Source: Promethearchaeota archaeon (GTDB taxonomy: Archaea; Asgardarchaeota; Lokiarchaeia; Sigynarchaeales; MK-D1). Taken from it: DNA of 10,620 nucleotides. The first letter of the stretch is position 1, and every line of letters starts with the position of its first letter. A program made the translations under genes and the position numbers. The notes under the pieces were generated by a model. The model saw only the letters and a list, made by a program, of their open reading frames with translations. It did not search any database and was not told the DNA's origin. Positions 5,577-10,620 of this stretch are shown here, one piece after another. The DNA lies in the NCBI GenBank assembly GCA_016839385.1, contig JAEOUK010000659.1:1-10620 (forward strand). The letters run 5' to 3'.

Positions 5577-6380
5577 CTAAAAATCCTTTTTTTTATTTTT
5601 AATTATAGACGAAAATAACGAAATTAGTAGGTTAATTTCCTTTAGAGATGAAAAAGAGCGTCCTAAGATGTTTTTCATTGCTCGAATTACCTTATTTGAA
5701 GCTTCTTGAGTGTAATCAAATTCCCTTAATACCTCATTCATGATTTTATACAACTGTTCTCGATCAGATTGGCTTGAGGGCATAACATCTCCTTTACCAA
5801 TAGTATGCAATTTTTTGTAAATAGAAAATAGAACAATTGACACTGCATGGGATAGGTTCAATGCAGGATAATTATCGTCTACAGGTATCTTTATTACAAA
5901 ATCACAGAGATCTAATTCCTCATTGAACAAACCTGTATCTTCCCGTCCAAATACAAATGTTATTTTTGTTTTTTCGATTTGTAGTGATGATAAATCGAGT
6001 TCATCTACGTAATAAGTGATTCTTTTCATGTTATTGAATCGTATATTCTTTGCAGAAGTCCCAATCACATAATTATACTCATTAAATAGATTTTCTAATG
6101 CCTTTTTTTTCTCATTTTCGGAAGTTTTTATTATGCGTGCGTTTTTGAGTATATCTAATGCATGCATTGAAAACTTCCGAGCCTCTGATCCTATTTCACA
6201 TTGAGGATTGAATAGAATCAAGTTTTTAAATCCAAAATTCTTCATTGAACGACTAATCATTCCGATATTTACCGGACCTTGTGGTTCCACTAAAATAATG
6301 GAAACATCCAAATTTTGATAATCTTCTTTAATCTCGCTCGTTGATGTAGATTTAATTTTGCGTAGTTCTTTCTTTTTCAA
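5577..6380 (-). CDS. trmJ: TrmJ-like tRNA ribose 2'-O-methyltransferase (SpoU/SPOUT family)
   Basis: TrmJ enzymes use S-adenosylmethionine to methylate the 2'-hydroxyl of nucleotide 32 in the tRNA anticodon loop. All three SpoU motifs are visible in this 267-residue protein: motif 1 with N39, G40 and R44 (PQGPVNIGMISRS), motif 2 VFGREDTG at 143-150, and motif 3 PALNLSHA at 172-179, which form the trefoil-knot cofactor site. A C-terminal helical tail of about 60 residues (207-267) is typical of TrmJ rather than minimal TrmL. The only usable start before motif 1 is a TTG at 6380; the first in-frame ATG is inside motif 1. No SD is present. The gene lies 42 bases after rpoB, in the same frame, with no other stop codon between the rpoB TAA and this TTG. 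Specificity for position 32 is family inference. Confidence 0.8.
   Translation of the reverse strand: MKKKELRKIKSTSTSEIKEDYQNLDVSIILVEPQGPVNIGMISRSMKNFGFKNLILFNPQCEIGSEARKFSMHALDILKNARIIKTSENEKKKALENLFNEYNYVIGTSAKNIRFNNMKRITYYVDELDLSSLQIEKTKITFVFGREDTGLFNEELDLCDFVIKIPVDDNYPALNLSHAVSIVLFSIYKKLHTIGKGDVMPSSQSDREQLYKIMNEVLREFDYTQEASNKVIRAMKNILGRSFSSLKEINLLISLFSSIIKNKKKDF
5587..5594 (+). terminator. T8 run serving as terminator of the 153-aa gene, inside trmJ
   Basis: Eight T, then A and five more T, lie 16-29 bases past the plus-strand stop. On the other strand they encode the Lys-rich C-terminus of TrmJ. Confidence 0.45.
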
Positions 6381-6406
6381 GATAATTAAAAATAAAATAA
6401 GAAAAT

Positions 6407-6434
6407 GAAAAATTTTAGGATTTTAGGATTTTTC
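6407..6434 (-). repeat. Tandem and inverted repeat spanning the rpoB stop codon
   Basis: GAAAAAT at 6407-6413 and ATTTTTC at 6428-6434 form a 7-bp inverted repeat. Between them the plus strand carries TTTTAGGA twice in tandem. The rpoB TAA lies inside. A T-rich stretch follows on the minus strand, so partial termination before trmJ is possible; the stem is all A-T except one pair and would be weak. Confidence 0.35.
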
Positions 6435-9400
6435 TTTTAGAATCAAACGTGGAGCTATTCCCAAAGACATCATTTCTTGTAGCAGGAGCTTGAATGCATA
6501 ACTGCATGTAACAGGAGAGATCATTACTTTATCTCCACATACCGGACAGGTGAATTTATCCTTATTTCTGTCGTGAATTGCTAATAATCCGCATTTTTCA
6601 CAAACAAAAATAGTTGTTTTGTCAGATTCATCTAAGAGGCGTTCTTTCAATAACATTGTTGCACCGTGACCGATTAGACAATCTCGTTCCATTTCACCAA
6701 ATCGTAACCCCCCCTCTCGTGCACGCCCTTCAGTGGGTTGTCGTGTTAAGATCTGCACAGGTCCACGAGCACGTGCATGAATTTTGTCAGCGACTAAATG
6801 ATGCAATTTTTGGTAATATACAACACCAAGATAAATTCCTACATCGTATTTACGACCATTCACCCCGTTGTAGAGTGCATGCCTACCAGAATATGCAAAT
6901 CCAGCTTCTACAAGTTTTTCCTGTAGTTGAGCCATATCCGTCCATTCAAATGCGGTTGCATCTTGAATTTTTCCAAAGGAACAGGCGATTTTGCCACTGA
7001 TACCTTCAAACATCTGACCTAAGGTCATACGGGAAGGCATAGCGTGCGGATTAATTAATAGATCAGGAGATACTCCATCTTTAGTGAATGGCATGTCTTC
7101 TTGAGCAGGAATTCTTCCAATAACCCCTTTTTGTCCGTGCCGTGAAGCAAATTTATCACCTATTTCTGGAATTCGTAAATCACGAACCTTGATTTTTGCT
7201 AGTTTGTTACCATCAATAGTTTCAGTGATAATAATGGTGTCTACAGTTCCTTTTTCGCTGTGACGAATTGGAATGCTGGTTTCTCGTCGAGTTGGTTGGT
7301 CTACACCGAATTGATCATAGGATTTGATGAATCGAGGAGGGGATGTCCTTCCTATCAGTACATTTCCACCTACTACTTCCTTTTCTGGTTCGATAATCCC
7401 ATCTTCGGATAAAAATCTATAATCATCATCATTTGCATATCCTCTGACCGTTTTATCCGGTTTTTGGAAACGATCTACTTCTCCTCCTGGATATTTTCTC
7501 TCCTCACCTTCATAGGTCCGAAAGAATGTACTTCGTGCAAGACCTCGTTCAATGGATGCTTTATTGATAATAAGAGCATCTTCTATGTTGAATCCTTGAT
7601 AGGTCATCACTGCAATTACAAAGTTCTGTCCCGCTGGACGTTTTCCAAAACCAATAATATCCATCGGGGTAGTTTGAACGATAGGAACTTGAGGATAATG
7701 TAGAATGTGACCGCGAGTATCTAATCGTAAGTGAAAGTTTGCTGCATAAATACCAAGTGCTTGTTTTGCCATCCCAGCCTCATAAGTATTACGAGGACTT
7801 TGGTTATGCTCAGGGAATGGAATTAAGGAAGCAGTGATTCCCAAGATAGTGGTTGGGGAAATTTCCATGTGAGTATGTTCAGTGGAAAGTTGATCATAAT
7901 CCAATGCAATCAAAGCATTTTCCTCTTCTTCTGCATCTAAATATTCGATTACACCTTTTTTGACTAAATCTGACCAGGAATATTCGTTTGATCGGATTTT
8001 TGCATAATCTTCCTTGGTAATTGTCAATTCTCCATCTTTCACTACGTACAGAGGACGTCGAGCTCGACCAGCATCACAATTTATCTGAATTTCTTTGGAA
8101 GCATGATAATATGCAATGTTTACAGTATTATTTATTTCAGCACGGCGTCTTCGCATTCGGACGTTTTCTACCAAAGTTTCAATATCTTGATGTACACCTA
8201 CTAGTTTACCGTTTAGAAAGATTTTTACATCCTTACTAGTGTATTCAGCAATTTCTTCGATAGGAATAACACCCAAATCAATAAGGATCTGTTCCATATA
8301 TTTCTCATTCCATGCAACAGAGATTATGGCGGTCAAGCTAAGATTTTTTACCAACCCACAGTTTGGACCTTCTGGAGTTTCAGCAGGGCAGATTTTACCC
8401 CATTGAGTTGGATGAAGGTCACGTGCTTCAAAGTGAGGTTGACTTCTGCTCAAAGGAGAAATAATTCTTCGCAGATGGCTTAATGTGGAAATATAGTTAG
8501 TTCGATCCAATAATTGAGAAACACCAGCTTTTCCTCCAACCCAGTTACCAGTTGCTAAAGCATGTCGAATTCTTTCAGAAATAACATCGGCACGTACAGC
8601 AGTCTTAATATTGGGTTTTCGACCACGAGTATTAGTCCGTTCAAGCTGGTACTTAATATCACGGCATAAACTTACAAAAGCTACACGGAATAATTGTGTA
8701 AATAAGTCTCCTGCAAGTTTTAGACGTTTGTTTGTGTAATGATCTTTATCGTCTGCTCTTCTTTTTCCTAATACAAGTTCTAGCACTTTTTGAGTCATTT
8801 GACCCAAATAATAAGCTTTCTTAATTCGATCTTCCTTCTCATTCCCTATGTGGGGGAGTAAATAGCGATCTAATACTTGTAATGCACGTTTGATACGAAA
8901 TTCGGTAGGTTGAGTATAAGCAACGCGTTTCCCTAAGTAATCAATTGCTTTCCTCTGACTTTCTTCCTTATCTCTTGATTGCAATGAGGAAGCGATATCC
9001 ACAACCGGGATTAATTCCTTACGAATTGCAGGATCATCAGAGATTGCTTCAAAAATTTTCTTATCTGAATCTAATCCAAGTGCACGCATCAAAATAGCTA
9101 TAGGGATTCTACCCGGTACAGTCGGGATTTGAACCTTTATACTTCCATCTTTTCTACGCTCAATTGTAACAGGAGCTCGAAATCCTTGTGTTGTCGAAAA
9201 GACTTTCGCTATATGTGTTGCTGAAGCACTTTTACTTGTTTCTTCAACCATAATTCGATTTGGAGCTAGATCTTCTTGAGTAACCAATACTCTTTCCGTT
9301 CCGTTTATGATAAAGTAACCTCCGGGATCCAAGAAATCTTCTCCCTTTTTGATCAGTTCAATTTCTGAATTATTTGAAAGAGGGCATCGTATTGATTTTA

Positions 9401-9785
9401 ACATAATTGGGAGTTTTCCAATATACATTTTAATCGGTTCGTTATCAATTTCTCTTTGAATCCGCTCATCAATGGTTACAGGGGTCATATCCAAATAGAT
9501 ATTTGCAGAATAACTGAGTTCTCTAATTCTTGCTTCCATTGGAGTGATCTCCTTTTTTGCACCATCAGCTTCACGTATTATGGGAGTTTCAACGCCTATT
9601 TGACCAAAACGAATCTTATATCCAGGAATTTCAGGTATAATCTGACCGGAATCATCCACAATTTCTTGCATCTGATTTTCGATAAAATCGTTGAAACTGT
9701 CTAAATGTTGTCGAACAAGTCCTTTCTCTTTGAAGAATGCCTTTAAAATTCCCCAGGTATCTTCTTTTTCAATTGTTATCGCCAT
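6423..9785 (-). CDS. rpoB: DNA-directed RNA polymerase subunit B (undivided Rpo2/RpoB)
   Basis: This is the second-largest catalytic subunit of archaeal RNA polymerase. At 1120 residues it is a single undivided chain, unlike the split B'/B'' of halophiles and many methanogens. Domains in order are protrusion and lobe (about 20-400), fork (WGKICPAETPEGPNCG at 462-477), external regions (about 490-640), the hybrid-binding core (GFNIEDALIINKAS at 731-744; SRHGQKGVIG at 881-890; PHAMPSRMTLGQ at 913-924), and the clamp/anchor with GGLRFGEMERDCLIGHGA at 1025-1042. A C-terminal zinc ribbon has C1062, C1065, C1080 and C1083. No key motif is missing. The ATG is two bases past the rpoH stop and is preceded by GGTGAG within the last rpoH codons, so the pair is translationally coupled. 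Downstream is trmJ rather than the expected rpoA'. Confidence 0.98.
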   Translation of the reverse strand: MAITIEKEDTWGILKAFFKEKGLVRQHLDSFNDFIENQMQEIVDDSGQIIPEIPGYKIRFGQIGVETPIIREADGAKKEITPMEARIRELSYSANIYLDMTPVTIDERIQREIDNEPIKMYIGKLPIMLKSIRCPLSNNSEIELIKKGEDFLDPGGYFIINGTERVLVTQEDLAPNRIMVEETSKSASATHIAKVFSTTQGFRAPVTIERRKDGSIKVQIPTVPGRIPIAILMRALGLDSDKKIFEAISDDPAIRKELIPVVDIASSLQSRDKEESQRKAIDYLGKRVAYTQPTEFRIKRALQVLDRYLLPHIGNEKEDRIKKAYYLGQMTQKVLELVLGKRRADDKDHYTNKRLKLAGDLFTQLFRVAFVSLCRDIKYQLERTNTRGRKPNIKTAVRADVISERIRHALATGNWVGGKAGVSQLLDRTNYISTLSHLRRIISPLSRSQPHFEARDLHPTQWGKICPAETPEGPNCGLVKNLSLTAIISVAWNEKYMEQILIDLGVIPIEEIAEYTSKDVKIFLNGKLVGVHQDIETLVENVRMRRRRAEINNTVNIAYYHASKEIQINCDAGRARRPLYVVKDGELTITKEDYAKIRSNEYSWSDLVKKGVIEYLDAEEEENALIALDYDQLSTEHTHMEISPTTILGITASLIPFPEHNQSPRNTYEAGMAKQALGIYAANFHLRLDTRGHILHYPQVPIVQTTPMDIIGFGKRPAGQNFVIAVMTYQGFNIEDALIINKASIERGLARSTFFRTYEGEERKYPGGEVDRFQKPDKTVRGYANDDDYRFLSEDGIIEPEKEVVGGNVLIGRTSPPRFIKSYDQFGVDQPTRRETSIPIRHSEKGTVDTIIITETIDGNKLAKIKVRDLRIPEIGDKFASRHGQKGVIGRIPAQEDMPFTKDGVSPDLLINPHAMPSRMTLGQMFEGISGKIACSFGKIQDATAFEWTDMAQLQEKLVEAGFAYSGRHALYNGVNGRKYDVGIYLGVVYYQKLHHLVADKIHARARGPVQILTRQPTEGRAREGGLRFGEMERDCLIGHGATMLLKERLLDESDKTTIFVCEKCGLLAIHDRNKDKFTCPVCGDKVMISPVTCSYAFKLLLQEMMSLGIAPRLILKEKS

Positions 9786-9786
9786 A

Positions 9787-10053
9787 TTATCTCACCCGCT
9801 TTCCCTTCATAACGAATCTATAGGATTCAACCTCTTTTACCATGGTTTGCGATCGGCGTATGATCTTGATCACATCACCATACCTAGCTCCAATCATCTC
9901 AACAACTGGATCGTCCGAAAATATTCTAGGTAAGTTAAGGAGTTTGATACTGTATTTCTTCAACAACTCCTCAGTTTCGTCTTTCGTTAAGATTTTATGC
10001 TTGGGAACAATCTCATGCAATAAAATGTCGACTTTAGGTTTTTCTTTTACCAA
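9787..10053 (-). CDS. rpoH: DNA-directed RNA polymerase subunit H (Rpo5/Rpb5 C-terminal domain)
   Basis: RpoH is the small archaeal jaw subunit corresponding to the C-terminal domain of eukaryotic Rpb5. The family core is present: HEIVPKHKIL near the start, then a helix, LPRIFSDDPVVEMIGARYGDVI, and the final RYR-like strand (ESYRFVMKGK). The frame is open back to 10179, which would add about 42 hydrophobic residues not found in this family. I choose the TTG at 10053 because GGTGG stands five bases upstream and the resulting 88 residues match the usual 75-90. A GTG at 10062 or TTG at 10065 are the nearest alternatives. It heads the rpoH-rpoB unit with a stop-start gap of one base. A palindrome and TATA-like box lie just upstream. 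Confidence 0.9.
   Translation of the reverse strand: MVKEKPKVDILLHEIVPKHKILTKDETEELLKKYSIKLLNLPRIFSDDPVVEMIGARYGDVIKIIRRSQTMVKEVESYRFVMKGKRVR
9791..9797 (-). promoter_or_regulatory. Shine-Dalgarno site of rpoB inside the end of rpoH
   Basis: GGGTGAG on the minus strand overlaps the last two rpoH codons and ends about five bases before the rpoB ATG. Confidence 0.6.
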
Positions 10054-10058
10054 ATTTT

Positions 10059-10063
10059 CCACC
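10059..10063 (-). promoter_or_regulatory. Shine-Dalgarno site deciding the rpoH start
   Basis: GGTGG on the minus strand lies five bases before the TTG at 10053. It supports the 88-residue form over the 130-residue open frame. Confidence 0.5.
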
Positions 10064-10074
10064 AAAAGAAGAAA

Positions 10075-10096
10075 AGTTAATTTGTACAAGTTAACT
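10075..10096. promoter_or_regulatory. 22-bp near-perfect palindrome upstream of rpoH-rpoB (candidate operator)
   Basis: The centre TTGTACAA (10082-10089) is a perfect palindrome, and flanking AGTTAA (10075-10080) and TTAACT (10091-10096) extend it. Ten of eleven base pairs match, with one T/G mismatch at 10081/10090. It lies 22-43 bases upstream of the rpoH TTG, over the transcription start predicted from the box at 10108-10117. This is where a dimeric repressor would act. Confidence 0.55.
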
Positions 10097-10107
10097 GAAA
10101 CAAATGG

Positions 10108-10117
10108 GATTAAAATA
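10108..10117 (-). promoter_or_regulatory. Candidate TATA box of rpoH-rpoB
   Basis: TATTTTAATC on the minus strand would start transcription near 10087 and give a leader of about 34 nt with the GGTGG site. An AT-rich alternative, CAAATTAAC, lies closer to the gene. Confidence 0.35.
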
Positions 10118-10123
10118 GCATGT

Positions 10124-10132
10124 AAAAAAAAA
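10124..10132 (-). terminator. T9 terminator after the methyltransferase gene
   Basis: Nine consecutive T on the minus strand lie about 50 bases past the methyltransferase stop and just upstream of the rpoH promoter, separating the two transcripts. Confidence 0.5.
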
Positions 10133-10182
10133 TTTTCGATTCTCCAACAATGAGATCTATTCATCTCAAATTTTGTCAATTA

Positions 10183-10620
10183 TTAGCTCATCTGCTTGAT
10201 CTCAAAGATCCAATAGCCGGAGTTCTTTCCTACAATTCTCATACTATATGAGGATTCATTTAAATTGTTATAAAAGTAATTATAGGCACTTTCTGCACCT
10301 AGCTTCTTCTTAATCACGATTTGAATATACCCGTTTGGTTTCAGAAATTTTGTTGCGGTAAGTATTTGCTGATAATATATCTTTTTTCCTAAACGTACAG
10401 GAGGATTGAATAAAATTGAATCATAACAAATGGAATTTTCATTAAGAATTTTGTTCATATCTCCAGTAAAAATGGAATATGATTTCAAATCGTATTTTTG
10501 TGCGTTTTTTTCAGCTAAATCAGTCGCTCGAGAATTTACATCAATGAAATGAACTTCTAAATTTGAGTTTATTACTCCAATTGAAACACCAATTACTCCT
10601 ATTCCACAACCTAAATCTAA
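10183..10620 (-). CDS. Class I SAM-dependent methyltransferase, MJ0882/RsmC-like (partial, 5' end off the right edge)
   Basis: The frame stays open to the right edge, so 145 C-terminal residues are seen. Motif I (LDLGCGIGVIG) starts at the first visible residue and binds S-adenosylmethionine. An acidic end to strand two follows (FIDVNSRA), and motif IV is NPPVRLGKK, close to the NPPIRAGK I recall for Methanocaldococcus MJ0882. The NPP[V/I]R motif and the FLKPNGYIQIVIKKKLGAES stretch place it in the RsmC-like small methyltransferase group that modifies RNA bases through an amino group. The substrate is not determined. The N-terminal 50 or so residues are missing from the window. The gene is upstream of rpoH on the same strand but is separated from it by a T9 run. 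Confidence 0.85.
   Translation of the reverse strand, partial: LDLGCGIGVIGVSIGVINSNLEVHFIDVNSRATDLAEKNAQKYDLKSYSIFTGDMNKILNENSICYDSILFNPPVRLGKKIYYQQILTATKFLKPNGYIQIVIKKKLGAESAYNYFYNNLNESSYSMRIVGKNSGYWIFEIKQMS

Noticed and set aside
6614..7000. 128-codon open frame on the plus strand
   Set aside because: It is antisense to the most conserved part of rpoB, has no promoter or SD, and its His/Gln-rich product looks like a codon shadow.
9842..10153. 103-codon plus-strand open frame
   Set aside because: It is antisense to rpoH and its promoter region, and its product resembles nothing plausible.
10054..10179. N-terminal extension of rpoH to a 130-residue protein
   Set aside because: The extra 42 residues are hydrophobic and unlike the family. 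They would cover the TATA-like box and palindrome, and an SD supports the later TTG start.
1..10620. CRISPR array, transposon, toxin-antitoxin or defence system
   Set aside because: No regularly spaced repeats, transposase motifs, terminal repeats with target duplication, nuclease motifs or toxin-antitoxin pairs were seen. The small membrane genes lack features tying them to such systems.

Overview
This is an archaeal window, judged from gene content. It carries an undivided archaeal-type RNA polymerase subunit B (1120 aa), the archaeal/eukaryotic small subunit H (Rpb5-like) directly upstream of it, and the general transcription factor TFE. Upstream regions show TATA-like boxes about 25 nt from starts (several transcripts look leaderless), some genes have GGAGGT/GGTG Shine-Dalgarno sites, and T-runs follow stops as in archaeal termination. 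The DNA is AT-rich. An unsplit RpoB argues against halophiles and most methanogens. An AT-rich Asgard or other non-methanogen lineage is possible, but nothing here settles it.

Layout. (1) Positions 1-2323, minus strand: a two-gene membrane unit. A CBS-domain protein with four membrane segments is followed after one base by a large membrane protein that runs off the left edge. The latter has a Gly/Phe-rich then Tyr/Trp/His/Arg-rich N-terminus, an extracytoplasmic region and a C-terminal zinc ribbon. (2) Positions 2345-2990: a noncoding stretch, then two small plus-strand genes missed or easily missed by gene finders (a 22-aa basic peptide with a strong TATA box and SD, and a 79-aa single-pass membrane protein). 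(3) Positions 3091-4682, minus strand: a zinc-ribbon protein resembling the C-terminal DNA-binding module of RPA, followed by tfe with its own promoter. (4) Positions 4835-5571, plus strand: two small membrane proteins of unknown function (59 aa, two segments; 153 aa, four segments). (5) Positions 5577-10620, minus strand: an MJ0882-like methyltransferase (cut by the right edge), then rpoH-rpoB, then a TrmJ-type tRNA ribose methyltransferase.

Together the right and middle parts form an information-processing neighbourhood (transcription initiation, RNA polymerase core, RNA modification, possibly ssDNA binding). The left part is a membrane/sensing unit. The usual archaeal continuation rpoH-rpoB-rpoA is broken: trmJ sits where rpoA' is expected, and the strand changes after it.

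The most notable noncoding signals are dyads placed at promoters. The best is a nearly perfect 22-bp palindrome at the predicted start of the rpoH-rpoB transcript. Others bracket the TATA boxes of tfe and of the 153-aa membrane gene. No CRISPR array, tRNA, rRNA, insertion sequence or recognisable defence system was found.
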